32,088 nt of DNA from Clostridia bacterium (GTDB taxonomy: Bacteria; Bacillota; Clostridia; Oscillospirales; CAG-272): NCBI GenBank assembly GCA_017412675.1, contig JAFPWV010000216.1:1-32088 (forward strand). The letters run 5' to 3'. Positions within the stretch are counted from its first letter, which is position 1; each line of letters starts with the position of its first letter. The notes under the pieces are model-generated. The model was not told the origin of the DNA. It did not search any database and saw nothing but the letters and a program-made list of their open reading frames with translations. A program made the translations under genes and the position numbers. Positions 7,519-15,130 of the stretch are shown piece by piece.

Positions 7519-9051
7519 ATGCGCTTTTCCCTGAAAACCACGGCGATCCTCTGCGCGCTGCTGTTGCCGATGATCTTCACGTCCTGCGCCGATGTGGCCG
7601 AGGAACCGGCAGAAACCACAGCGGAGCAGGCGGCAGTCCCGCGGAATGAGACGATCGTCAATTTCGGCGTCACGCCGGAGGATGGCGGATATATCTCCGG
7701 CATCGCCTCGCAGACGCTCGTTCCCGGCGAAAAAACCACCGTCGTGGAAGCGGTCGCGGCGCCCGGATTTGAATTCGTGAAGTGGAGCGACGGAGAGAAA
7801 ACCGCCGAGCATCGCTCGAAGAAGTATTCCGAAAACACGACGATCTACGCGATCTTTGAGGAGACCGATACCGGAACGCCGTCCGTCTATATCACGACCA
7901 ATAACGGGAAGCCCGTTTTGTCCGACAGCCGCGCGGTCGGCTTCACGCTCTCCATCACCAACGTCCCGCGGCGTTTTCAGCTGAACGGCGTGACCGGTGA
8001 GATCAAGACCCGCGGCAACGCCTCCCTCGGCTGGGACAAGAAATCCTATACCCTGAAATTCGACGTGAAACAGAAGCTCGTCGGTATCGGGGAGGGGAAG
8101 AACCGCAACTGGGTCCTCCTTTCCAACCACTGTGACCAATCCCTGATCCGCAATGCCATCGCATTCTGGCTCCAGAATCAGCTCGACGGGATCCCGTGGG
8201 GGCCGTCCTGCCGCATCGTTGATTTGTATGTCAACAACGAATACGTCGGCAACTACCTCCTCGTCGAGAAGATCACGACCGGCGAGACCAAGATCGATAT
8301 CCTCAAAGGCGACGAGACGGGAGATCCCGAAGGGGACTTCCTCGTGGAGCTCGACAACTACGCCTACAAGGCCGGCGAAAAGGGGATCGTCTGGTTTACC
8401 GCGCGCGGCTATCCGTATGAGATCCGGGGCGAAGACGGCCTGAATGCCGACCGCTGCAACTACATCGACGACTGGATCACCAAAGCGTGGGACACCGTTT
8501 CGAGCGGAAGCGACAAGGACGTCAAGAATCTTCTCGATCTTCCCGCCGCCGTCGATTCCTACATTCTCGCGGAGCTCACGAAGAACATCGACTGCGGGTG
8601 GTCGAGCTTCTTCCTCTACCGCAAGGAAGGGAAGCTCTTCCTCGGTCCGTCCTGGGACTTCGACCTCGCCATGGGGAACGACGAACGCCTGGACAACGGC
8701 AGCTACGAGAAGCTGTATGCCGGAAAGAGCAACGGTTTCGGCCAGCAGAATCAATGGTACATCGCGCTCATGCAGCGGCAATGGTTCGTCGACATGGTGA
8801 AGGAGCGCTGGAACGAACTCAAGGAAGCCGGACTCTTTGACAGGATGATCGACGAGATCGACCGTACCTGGGAGATGAACAAGGATTCGTTCAACCACAA
8901 TTTTGAACGCTGGCCCATCTTCGGTCACCGGCTGAATCAGGAACCCGCCCATGTGCGCGCGCTTTCCTCCGCAGAGGAGCACGTTCAGTATCTGAGACAG
9001 TGGCTGATCGACCGCACCGCATGGCTCGACAAGAAATTCGCCGGGATGTGA
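7519..9051 (+). CDS. CotH-kinase family lipoprotein with N-terminal InlB-type repeat domain
   Basis: 510 residues. A lipoprotein signal (LLLPMIFTSC, lipid-modified Cys about residue 26) exports and anchors it. Residues about 45-115 (FGVTPEDGGYISG to TTIYAIFEE) form a divergent InlB B-repeat/'bacterial repeat' module with the typical FEFVKWSDGE core. Residues about 118-505 are a CotH domain: IKTRGNASLGWDKKSYTLKF, NRNWVLLSNHCDQSLIRN, GNYLLVEKI, and the metal-binding GPSWDFDLAMGN. CotH proteins are atypical kinases; in Bacillus CotH phosphorylates spore-coat proteins. The repeat module and lipid anchor suggest a surface role here rather than a classic spore-coat role, which is inference. SD GGAGGTG precedes the ATG. 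Confidence 0.88.
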   Translation: MRFSLKTTAILCALLLPMIFTSCADVAEEPAETTAEQAAVPRNETIVNFGVTPEDGGYISGIASQTLVPGEKTTVVEAVAAPGFEFVKWSDGEKTAEHRSKKYSENTTIYAIFEETDTGTPSVYITTNNGKPVLSDSRAVGFTLSITNVPRRFQLNGVTGEIKTRGNASLGWDKKSYTLKFDVKQKLVGIGEGKNRNWVLLSNHCDQSLIRNAIAFWLQNQLDGIPWGPSCRIVDLYVNNEYVGNYLLVEKITTGETKIDILKGDETGDPEGDFLVELDNYAYKAGEKGIVWFTARGYPYEIRGEDGLNADRCNYIDDWITKAWDTVSSGSDKDVKNLLDLPAAVDSYILAELTKNIDCGWSSFFLYRKEGKLFLGPSWDFDLAMGNDERLDNGSYEKLYAGKSNGFGQQNQWYIALMQRQWFVDMVKERWNELKEAGLFDRMIDEIDRTWEMNKDSFNHNFERWPIFGHRLNQEPAHVRALSSAEEHVQYLRQWLIDRTAWLDKKFAGM

Positions 9052-9054
9052 CGG

Positions 9055-9082
9055 AAAAAAGAAAAAGACCGCGTGAGCAGTC
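9055..9082 (-). terminator. Terminator of spoVAC (minus strand)
   Basis: On the minus strand a GACTG-CTCACG-CGGTC hairpin (9082-9067, one U-G pair) is followed by TTTTT-C-TTTTTT (9066-9055). It lies 12 bases past the spoVAC stop and directly after the convergent CotH gene. Confidence 0.65.
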
Positions 9083-9093
9083 CTTTCCTTCCG

Positions 9094-9534
9094 TCACCGG
9101 AATCGGATCACAAACCAGTAAATCACGCCAAACAGCGTACCGGCCGCCGTGCCGTAGAGGATGACGGGGCCGGCGATCGAGAAGATCTTCGTGCCGACAC
9201 CGGCGACATATCCTTCCGGCTTGCTGTCGACGGCTTCCGCAGCTACGGAATTGGCGAATCCCGTGATCGGCACCAGCGTCCCGCCGCCGGCATGCCTGGC
9301 GAGTTTATCGTAGATGCCGAGCCCCGTGAACAGCGCCGTCAGGACAATGAGCGTCCCCGCGACGAGAAGCCCCGCTGTATCGCGGCTCGCCCCGAGGGCA
9401 AGGAATCCGCGACGGAGCGCTTCGCCGAGCGCACAGATCGTCCCGCCCGTGACGAACGCCTTCACGCAGTTTCGGATCACCGGCGATTTCCGCGCACGCC
9501 CTTCGGCATACCGCCTGTATAATTCTCCTGTCAT
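9094..9534 (-). CDS. spoVAC: Stage V sporulation protein AC
   Basis: 146 residues with about four membrane segments. It matches SpoVAC along its length: KSPVIRNCVKAFVTGGTICALGEA, LTALFTGLGIYDKLARHAGGG, LVPITGFANSVAAEAVDSKPEG, and VGTKIFSIAGPVILYGTAAG. SpoVAC is part of the forespore inner-membrane channel that imports Ca-dipicolinate during sporulation and releases it during germination. The second of two adjacent ATGs was chosen because GGGAGG lies five bases upstream of it. The gene stands alone: its usual partners spoVAD and spoVAE are not beside it, so they must be elsewhere or this is an extra copy. A forespore-specific promoter could not be assigned with confidence. Confidence 0.92.
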   Translation of the reverse strand: MTGELYRRYAEGRARKSPVIRNCVKAFVTGGTICALGEALRRGFLALGASRDTAGLLVAGTLIVLTALFTGLGIYDKLARHAGGGTLVPITGFANSVAAEAVDSKPEGYVAGVGTKIFSIAGPVILYGTAAGTLFGVIYWFVIRFR

Positions 9535-9658
9535 CATGACCTCCCGGATTTCGTTTTTTCCGGAAATCAGGATTTCCCCTTTGACCCGCAATTATTCGCG
9601 TCCTCTGCGCTCTTCATGGAAAAGTTACTTCTTCATCGTATTTTAATGGAACTTTCAT

Positions 9659-9687
9659 TTGACTTTTCCGCGAAATGCGTGTATAAT
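9659..9687 (+). promoter_or_regulatory. Promoter for the zinc-ribbon/coiled-coil protein
   Basis: TTGACT (9659-9664), 17 bases, TATAAT (9682-9687), 51 bases before the start codon, which is itself preceded by AGGAAGAAAGGAAG. This is a strong housekeeping-type promoter. Confidence 0.8.
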
Positions 9688-9737
9688 GATAGCGTAAAAA
9701 CAATCTACTGCCAAACAGGAAGAAAGGAAGAATCAAC

Positions 9738-10319
9738 ATGCCTAACATTGAAGTGATCAAGCGCAATGCATCCGGCGTTGCCGACCGTGCCGTCAAGAAG
9801 ACCAACGAACTCACGACCTTCGTGAAGCTCAAGATGGGGATCAAAGCCTCCGAAGCGAAGCTCAGCTCCGTCTACGAAGAGATCGGCCGTCTGTTCTACA
9901 CCGCCGAGAGAAACGGCGAAGACTGCACCAGCGATATCGCGGCCTATATCATGAAGGCCGACAAGCTGAAGGCTGACATCGCGGCTGCGAAGAAGCAGAT
10001 CACCAAGCTCAAGAATGAGAGAGTCTGCGAGAACTGCGGCAATGAGATCGACGAAAACGTCGCGTTCTGCCCGTTCTGCGGAACCAAGCAGGAAAAGCTC
10101 GTGGAAGTCGAGCCCGAAGCGGAAGAGACCACCCTCGAAGACGTCGTCGAAGATTTTGAGGACAAAGCAGAGGATGCCGCCGAAGATCTCGCCGACAAGG
10201 TCGAGGATTTCGCTGAGGATGCCGCTGACGCCGTGAAGGACGCTGCCGAAACCGTCGCAGACAAAGTCGAAGACGTCGTCGAGGATATCAAGGACGCCGT
10301 TGACGGTGACAACGAATAA
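9738..10319 (+). CDS. Zinc-ribbon protein with coiled coil and acidic amphipathic tail
   Basis: 193 residues, no signal or membrane segment. Residues about 1-94 form charged helices likely to make a coiled coil (KASEAKLSSVYEEIGRLFY, KADKLKADIAAAKKQITKLK). A zinc ribbon follows with cysteines at 97, 100, 111 and 114 (CENC-x10-CPFC). Residues about 120-193 are an acidic, Ala/Val-rich repeated helix (EDAAEDLADKVEDFAEDA, DAAETVADKVEDVVEDI) with a roughly 11-residue rhythm like LEA or apolipoprotein helices. Similar 'helix, zinc ribbon, acidic tail' proteins occur in Clostridia without known function. It has its own promoter and terminator, so it is monocistronic. No specific role can be assigned. 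Confidence 0.75.
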   Translation: MPNIEVIKRNASGVADRAVKKTNELTTFVKLKMGIKASEAKLSSVYEEIGRLFYTAERNGEDCTSDIAAYIMKADKLKADIAAAKKQITKLKNERVCENCGNEIDENVAFCPFCGTKQEKLVEVEPEAEETTLEDVVEDFEDKAEDAAEDLADKVEDFAEDAADAVKDAAETVADKVEDVVEDIKDAVDGDNE

Positions 10320-10331
10320 GATCCGACCCGT

Positions 10332-10365
10332 AAAAGAGAGCCCCCGAAAGGGCTTTCTTTTTTTC
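10332..10365 (+). terminator. Rho-independent terminator
   Basis: AGCCC/GGGCT core (10339-10343 with 10350-10354), extended by AAAAGAG pairing with the U-rich 3' side, followed by TTTCTTTTTTT. It lies 12 bases past the stop of the zinc-ribbon gene. Confidence 0.85.
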
Positions 10366-10385
10366 ATCTTTTTTTGAAAACCCTC

Positions 10386-10414
10386 TTGACAAATCCGGCC
10401 CGATCATGTATAAT
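10386..10414 (+). promoter_or_regulatory. Perfect-consensus promoter for tRNA-Thr
   Basis: TTGACA (10386-10391), 17 bases, TATAAT (10409-10414), ending 26 bases before the tRNA. A strong promoter suits a stable RNA. Confidence 0.85.
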
Positions 10415-10440
10415 AATAGGGCTGAATTTCTTCGGCATAA

Positions 10441-10512
10441 GCTAGTGTGGCTCAGTGGTAGAGCAGCTGATTCGTAATCAGCAGGTCGTGGGTTCAATCC
10501 CCACCACTAGCT
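10441..10512 (+). tRNA. tRNA-Thr (anticodon CGU)
   Basis: Full cloverleaf: acceptor GCTAGTG (10441-10447) pairs with CACTAGC (10505-10511); D arm GCTC-AGTGGTA-GAGC; anticodon arm GCTGA-TTCGTAA-TCAGC with CGT at 10473-10475; variable loop AGGTC; T arm GTGGG-TTCAATC-CCCAC. The discriminator base is U. The 3' CCA is not encoded and must be added after transcription. It reads ACG codons and has its own promoter and terminator. Confidence 0.97.
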
Positions 10513-10526
10513 TTTTTTCATGCATC

Positions 10527-10552
10527 CCGCCCATCGGAGGCGGTTTTTCTTT
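10527..10552 (+). terminator. Rho-independent terminator after tRNA-Thr
   Basis: CCGCC (10527-10531), a 7-base loop, GGCGG (10539-10543), then TTTTTCTTTT. The murI promoter begins within ten bases of its end. Confidence 0.8.
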
Positions 10553-10558
10553 TGCCTC

Positions 10559-10587
10559 TTGCTTTTTTGCCCGTTTTCCGATATAAT
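10559..10587 (+). promoter_or_regulatory. Promoter for murI
   Basis: TTGCTT (10559-10564), 17 bases, TATAAT (10582-10587). Transcription would start near 10594, leaving a short leader before the TTG at 10630. Confidence 0.6.
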
Positions 10588-10629
10588 ACAGACAGACGAT
10601 ATCAGATGATCCAAGGAGCCGAAGCAATT

Positions 10630-11397
10630 TTGAAACAACCGAAAACCATCGGATTTCTCGATTCCGGGATCGGCGGACTGACGGTCCTTTCCGAAGCACT
10701 TCACCGGATCCCCGGTGCCGATATCCTGTTTTATGCCGATACCGATCACGTCCCCTACGGCACGAAGACGAGGGAAGAAATCGTCGGATTTGCCGTCGAC
10801 GCCGTTGAGACGCTCTGTGAGCGGGGGGCCGAAGCCGTCGTCGTCGCGTGCAACACCGCCACGAGCATGGCGATCCGTCAGCTCCGCGAACGCTTTCCCA
10901 TCCCGATCGTCGGCATGGAGCCAGCCGTCAAGCCTGCCGCCCTGATCCATCCTGGGGAGCGCGTCCTCGTGTGCGCCACGCCGGTCACCATCCGCGGGGA
11001 GAAGCTCCACACGCTCATTGACCGCAGTTTTCGTGAAGGCGTGCGTCCCACGCTTGCGGCGCTTCCGGGGCTCGTGACCCTTGCGGAGGAAGAGCGCTTT
11101 GATTTTGATTCCGTTCGGGATTATCTCAGAAGCGTTCTCGATTTCGGGGAGCATTATGCAGCGGTCGTTCTCGGCTGCACGCACTTCACCTACTTCCGCG
11201 ATTCGTTCCGAAGCCTCTTTCCGGGCGCGGACATTCTCGACGGCAACGCCGGAACGGTCAACCGCTTGGTCGATCTGATCGGCGGCGAGATCCCCGGAAA
11301 AGGCACGATAACCTTCCTCGAATCCGGTCGTCTGGTTGCGGAGCCGGAACCGCTCGCGCGTTTCGGACGCTATCTGGAGCGGATGCGGAATTTATGA
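10630..11397 (+). CDS. murI: Glutamate racemase
   Basis: 255 residues from the TTG start. It makes D-glutamate for peptidoglycan in the cytoplasm. The family motifs are clear: FLDSGIGGLTV near the N-terminus with the acidic residue, VVACNTATSMAI with the first catalytic Cys, and LGCTHFTYF with the second Cys and following His. YADTDHVPYGTKT is also typical. The TTG was preferred because AAGGAG (10613-10618) precedes it and the protein then begins MKQPKTIGFLDSG, as in relatives. An in-frame ATG at 10606 lacks a ribosome-binding site. It is a single-gene unit between tRNA-Thr and the carbohydrate-binding lipoprotein gene. Confidence 0.93.
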   Translation: MKQPKTIGFLDSGIGGLTVLSEALHRIPGADILFYADTDHVPYGTKTREEIVGFAVDAVETLCERGAEAVVVACNTATSMAIRQLRERFPIPIVGMEPAVKPAALIHPGERVLVCATPVTIRGEKLHTLIDRSFREGVRPTLAALPGLVTLAEEERFDFDSVRDYLRSVLDFGEHYAAVVLGCTHFTYFRDSFRSLFPGADILDGNAGTVNRLVDLIGGEIPGKGTITFLESGRLVAEPEPLARFGRYLERMRNL

Positions 11398-11504
11398 ACA
11401 GGGAAATTTTCATCTGATTTTCACAAAATCTCCACCGAGTCACCAAATTTCCGTGAACTTCCCGGGGTATCATACCATCAGTACAAGGGAAGGAACCACA
11501 TCCG

Positions 11505-13472
11505 ATGAAACGAATGAAAAAAGGACTTGCGATCTTCATGAGTCTCCTGATGCTCTCCTCCTGCGGGATCCTGCGTCCCGTCAGCTCCGAAACAGAGTCT
11601 GAACCTGACGCTGCGTCCACGGAAACGGAAACCGCATCGGCGGGACTCAGTTTTGAATCGATCCTCGCAGATTACGAAGCGCGCCAGGATTCGGCATCGT
11701 CCGACAATGCGGTGCATCTCACGCAAACGTCTGCCGTCACGATCGCGCAGGACGGGGAAAACCGACCGGCGGTCTCATATTCGGACAAAGATCTCGACGA
11801 TTCGATCCCCGCGAATGCCGTGCAGGTCACGCTTAGCGGGACGTCGGCAGCGTTTCAGGGAAGCGGCATCTCGCTCTCCGACGGCGTGCTGACAATCACG
11901 GAAGAAGGCGTTTATCTCCTCACGGGGAGCTTCTCCGGGCAGATCAAGGTGGATGCCGGGAAGAATGCGGATGTGCGCCTGATCCTCTCGGAGGTCACGC
12001 TGTGCGCTCCGATGGCGCCGATCTACGTCGTGAGCGCGGACAAAGTCGTTCTGACGCTCGCCGACGGCACGCAGAATACCGTGGAGGACAGCGCGGATTA
12101 CGTTTTCGCCGACGGAGAGGACGAACCGGACGCCGCGATCTATTCCAAGGAAGATCTGACGATCAACGGCACGGGTTCTCTCACCGTGACGGGACGTTAT
12201 CAAAACGGCATCGTGTCAAAGGACGATCTCAAAATCGTCGACGGCAGGATCACCGTGAATGCCGTCTACAACGGGATCAAGGGCAAGGACAGCCTGACTG
12301 TGCGGGACGGAGAAATCGCCGTCACAGCCGGGAACGACGCGATGAAGGCCTCGAACGACACGGAAGAAGAACGCGGCTGGGTGGTCTTTGAAGGCGGAAG
12401 CACGACGATTTCCGCAGGAGACGACGCGATCCACGCCGAGACCTGGCTGATCGTGACCGGCGGGACCATCGATATTCAGAAGAGCAAGGAAGGCCTCGAG
12501 GCCATGAAGGTCGAGATCTACGGCGGCGACATTGCGGTCGTCTCCTCCGACGATGCGATCAACGCGGCATCCGGCTCGTCCGGTGAGAATCCCTTCGGCG
12601 GATTCGGCGGATTCCAGGGCGATATGACTCCTCCCGACGGCGACTTCGGCGGGATGACGCCTCCCGACGGCAACTTCGGCGGGATGACGCCTCCCGACGG
12701 CAACTTCGGCGGGATGACGCCTCCCGACGGTAACTTCGGCGACATGACGCCTCCCGACGGTGACTTCGGTGGCATGACGCCTCCCGACGGTGACTTCGGC
12801 GGTATGACGCCTCCCGATAGTAACTTCGGCGGGATGACACCTCCCGATGACGCATCCGGCGGCATGCCCAGACCGAACACTTCAAGCGAACAGGCTTCCG
12901 ATTCCGCGGACACGCTCTTCGGCAGACGCGGCGGAGGCAAGGGAAACGGAGGCCAGGGAAACGGGGGCTTAGGCGGAGGCGGCTTCGGCGGCGGAATGCC
13001 GAACGAACAGGCGGAAGAAGGCGTGTGGATCCTCATCGCGGGCGGTACGATCCGGGCAGAGGGCGGCAATGACATCCTCGACTCGAACGGGACCTTCACC
13101 CAGACCGGCGGCACGATCATCACCGACGGTGTGAACATGTCGATCTACGGCGAACCCGATGCGATCCTCGACACCAACGGATCGGCTGCCATCAAGGGCG
13201 GCACCTTCGCGGCGTTCTGCCGGAGCACGGGGAATAGTTATTCCTCGATCCTTTCTTCGCCTGCCGTCGCCTGCTCCTCGCTGAACGGCGCGGAAACGGT
13301 GACCCTCGCGGATGCCGACGGAAATGTTCTGATGAGCTTTGCCAACGGAACGAGAGCCAAGAATGTCGTGATCACGTCCGACGCGATGACGGCGGGGCAG
13401 GATTATATGCTGATCCTCGACGGAAGAACGATCTCGTTCACGGCGTCGGAAGGCGTGCTGAACGTAAAATAA
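11505..13472 (+). CDS. Cthe_2159-type carbohydrate-binding lipoprotein with internal repeat
   Basis: 655 residues. The signal peptide ends in a lipobox (MSLLMLSSC, Cys about residue 23). The body resembles Cthe_2159-type 'carbohydrate-binding domain' proteins (right-handed beta helix; the founding member binds cellulose-like and pectin-like polymers): ITEEGVYLLTGSFSGQIKV, AIYSKEDLTINGTGSLTV, NGIVSKDDLKI, YNGIKGKDSLTV, GDDAIHAETWLIVTGGTI, SKEGLEAMKVEIYGGDI. The helix is interrupted at residues about 365-500 by a Gly/Pro-rich disordered insert with eight MTPPDGNFGG units and a Gly-rich patch. It then resumes (GVWILIAGGTIRAEGGNDILDSNG) and ends in a beta-sandwich-like region. It is surface-anchored; a role in binding plant or mucus polysaccharide is likely but not proven. 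Confidence 0.85.
   Translation: MKRMKKGLAIFMSLLMLSSCGILRPVSSETESEPDAASTETETASAGLSFESILADYEARQDSASSDNAVHLTQTSAVTIAQDGENRPAVSYSDKDLDDSIPANAVQVTLSGTSAAFQGSGISLSDGVLTITEEGVYLLTGSFSGQIKVDAGKNADVRLILSEVTLCAPMAPIYVVSADKVVLTLADGTQNTVEDSADYVFADGEDEPDAAIYSKEDLTINGTGSLTVTGRYQNGIVSKDDLKIVDGRITVNAVYNGIKGKDSLTVRDGEIAVTAGNDAMKASNDTEEERGWVVFEGGSTTISAGDDAIHAETWLIVTGGTIDIQKSKEGLEAMKVEIYGGDIAVVSSDDAINAASGSSGENPFGGFGGFQGDMTPPDGDFGGMTPPDGNFGGMTPPDGNFGGMTPPDGNFGDMTPPDGDFGGMTPPDGDFGGMTPPDSNFGGMTPPDDASGGMPRPNTSSEQASDSADTLFGRRGGGKGNGGQGNGGLGGGGFGGGMPNEQAEEGVWILIAGGTIRAEGGNDILDSNGTFTQTGGTIITDGVNMSIYGEPDAILDTNGSAAIKGGTFAAFCRSTGNSYSSILSSPAVACSSLNGAETVTLADADGNVLMSFANGTRAKNVVITSDAMTAGQDYMLILDGRTISFTASEGVLNVK
12624..12863 (+). 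repeat. Eight in-frame 30-bp tandem repeats (MTPPDGNFGG units)
   Basis: Eight consecutive 30-base units each encode ten residues: MTPPDG(D/N)FG(G/D) for units 1-6, MTPPDSNFGG and MTPPDDASGG for units 7-8. Inner units are almost identical at the DNA level and edge units more diverged, the usual sign of recent expansion in the middle. Because 30 is a multiple of three, copy-number change keeps the frame. Confidence 0.95.
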
Positions 13473-13483
13473 GCAGAAAAACA

Positions 13484-13520
13484 ACAGGGACTGCGGATCT
13501 CGCGGCCCCTGTTTTTGTTT
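13484..13520 (+). terminator. Rho-independent terminator between convergent genes
   Basis: ACAGGG (13484-13489) pairs with CCCTGT (13507-13512), followed by TTTTGTTT. An A-rich stretch before the stem (13477-13483) could let it also act for pepD on the minus strand, whose stop codon is at 13519. Confidence 0.75.
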
Positions 13521-14952
13521 ACGCTTTTTTCAGCATCGCGCAGACGAGTTCGTACATCCGCGCGAGGGATCCGACGTTCAGAACCTCATCCGGTGAGTGG
13601 AGATTCCTGATGTCCGGTCCGATGGAGATCATGTCCATGTCCGGCAGCTTGCCTTTGAGGATCCCGCATTCGAGCCCCGCATGGATGCCGACGACCTTCG
13701 CATCGGTGCCGAAGCATTCCTTCCAGGTTTCGAGGTATAGCTGCTGCATCGGCGAGCCTTCGAGGTAATCCCACCCGGGATAGCGGCTGATGTGTTCGAC
13801 TGCGGCTCCTGCGGGAAGCGCGGCGCATTCCACGCGGTTCTGCATCCAGTCGAGCATCGTTTCGACCGAGGAGCGGGAGGAGACGACGATCTCGATGTGA
13901 TCCGCAAGCGCGCGCACGACGGCGAGGTTCGACGAGGTCTCGACCAAGCCCGGAACGGCGCGGCTCATGCCGTGGACACCGTTCGGAAGGTTCGAGAGAA
14001 GCGCGAGGAAGGACGCTGTCGATCCGGATGTGAGGGCTTCCTCTGCCTTCGCTTCGCCGAACACGACCCGGAAGGCTGCGTCATCCGGGATGCATTCTGC
14101 GGCGATTCCGGCGATTTCTTGTTCGGCGGCCGAACGGAATGAAGCGGGATCGGTGAGCGCGACGGCTGCCGTGCATTCGCGCGGGATGGCGTTGTCGCGG
14201 TTGCCTCCGGCAAAGGAAACGAGGCGGAAGGGAGCGATCTTTGACGCTGCATAGAGGATGCGCGTGAGCGTGACGATCGCGTTCTTGCGCCCGAGGTCGA
14301 TGTCTTCGCCGGAATGTCCGCCCGCAAGTCCGGACACCTCGACCGTGAGAACGGTTTCGCCGTCGAGCGGAGCTCTTTCGGGTCTGAACAGGATGTGGGA
14401 CCGGACGCCGCCCGCGCAGGAGACCGTCGCCACGCCTTCTCCGGCGGAATCGAGATTGATGAGGCGGCGAGCCTTCGCTTTGGACGCGTCGAACGTGCGC
14501 ATCCCGTTGAGCCCGGTCTCTTCCTCGGTCGTGAAGAGGCATTCGAGGGCCGGATGCGGGATGTCGGGAGAAGCGAGGATCGAAAGGATCACCGCTGATG
14601 CGACGCCGTCGTCCGCGCCGAGGGTGGTGCCGTTCGCGCGGAGCTCGTCTCCGGTCAGGACCAGCTCGATGGGATCGGTCAAGAAGTCGTGGACGGTGCC
14701 GCGATTGGCCTCGCAGACCATGTCGAGATGCCCCTGGAGCATGACGGGCGCGCGATTTTCGTAACCCGGCGTCGCTTTTGCGTTCACAAAGACGTTGTTG
14801 GCCTCGTCGATCACCGCTTCGTGACCGAGGGAGACCGCGGTGTCACGAACGAATTCGGCGGCGGCACGCTCGTTCCCGGATCCGCGCGGGATGTCGGACA
14901 GCTGCTTGAAATAGGAAAAGACGATTTTCGGTTTCAGTTCACCGTAAGTCAT
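13519..14952 (-). CDS. pepD: Aminoacyl-histidine dipeptidase (M20 family)
   Basis: 477 residues. A cytoplasmic metallopeptidase that cleaves Xaa-His and other dipeptides. M20/PepD motifs are present: MLQGHLDMVCEAN (metal His and Asp), LGADDGVASAVIL (bridging Asp), LFTTEEETGLNG (catalytic and metal Glu), LINLDSAGEG, and GIHAGLECGILKG near the C-terminus. The start at 14952 (MTYGELKPKIVFSYF) follows GGAGG; longer upstream extensions carry no similarity and were not used. It has its own near-consensus promoter and is transcribed alone, away from ispD. Confidence 0.92.
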   Translation of the reverse strand: MTYGELKPKIVFSYFKQLSDIPRGSGNERAAAEFVRDTAVSLGHEAVIDEANNVFVNAKATPGYENRAPVMLQGHLDMVCEANRGTVHDFLTDPIELVLTGDELRANGTTLGADDGVASAVILSILASPDIPHPALECLFTTEEETGLNGMRTFDASKAKARRLINLDSAGEGVATVSCAGGVRSHILFRPERAPLDGETVLTVEVSGLAGGHSGEDIDLGRKNAIVTLTRILYAASKIAPFRLVSFAGGNRDNAIPRECTAAVALTDPASFRSAAEQEIAGIAAECIPDDAAFRVVFGEAKAEEALTSGSTASFLALLSNLPNGVHGMSRAVPGLVETSSNLAVVRALADHIEIVVSSRSSVETMLDWMQNRVECAALPAGAAVEHISRYPGWDYLEGSPMQQLYLETWKECFGTDAKVVGIHAGLECGILKGKLPDMDMISIGPDIRNLHSPDEVLNVGSLARMYELVCAMLKKA

Positions 14953-14982
14953 AGAATCCTCCGGTTTTGTGTTTTCGCAGTC

Positions 14983-15011
14983 ATTATAGCACAACGGCTC
15001 TCCAAAATCAA
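14983..15011 (-). promoter_or_regulatory. Promoter for pepD
   Basis: On the minus strand TTGATT (15011-15006), 17 bases, TATAAT (14988-14983), 30 bases before the start codon. Confidence 0.8.
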
Positions 15012-15072
15012 CCGGATTGATGCACAGCGAGAAGAAAAACGGCATATTTCGGGAAAACTTGCCCGTCCGGGG

Positions 15073-15101
15073 TTTTCACGGGGACGGTTTTGTGTTATAA
15101 T
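15073..15101 (+). promoter_or_regulatory. Promoter for the ispD operon
   Basis: TTTTCA (15073-15078), 17 bases, TATAAT (15096-15101), with an extended -10 TG at 15093-15094. It ends 29 bases before the ispD start and probably drives ispD, ispF and possibly rpe. Confidence 0.75.
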
Positions 15102-15130
15102 AAAAGAAAAAGCTGGAAACGGAGAACAGT

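Noticed and set aside
7444..8982. Minus-strand 512-codon frame opposite the CotH gene
   Set aside because: The CotH motifs and lipobox are clear on the plus strand; the antisense frame is a composition artefact.
9541..9650. Forespore sigma-factor promoter upstream of spoVAC
   Set aside because: One loosely matching pair of elements can be found, but the -10 does not fit the consensus well enough to call.
11468..11473. TATCAT as -10 for the carbohydrate-binding lipoprotein gene
   Set aside because: No acceptable -35 at normal spacing; too weak to annotate.
12624..12863. CRISPR array
   Set aside because: The 30-bp units are contiguous with no spacers and translate in frame into a repeated peptide.
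12518..13138. Minus-strand 206-codon Pro/Gly-rich frame opposite the tandem repeat
   Set aside because: Shadow of the 30-bp repeats in the plus-strand lipoprotein gene; no ribosome-binding site and no independent similarity.
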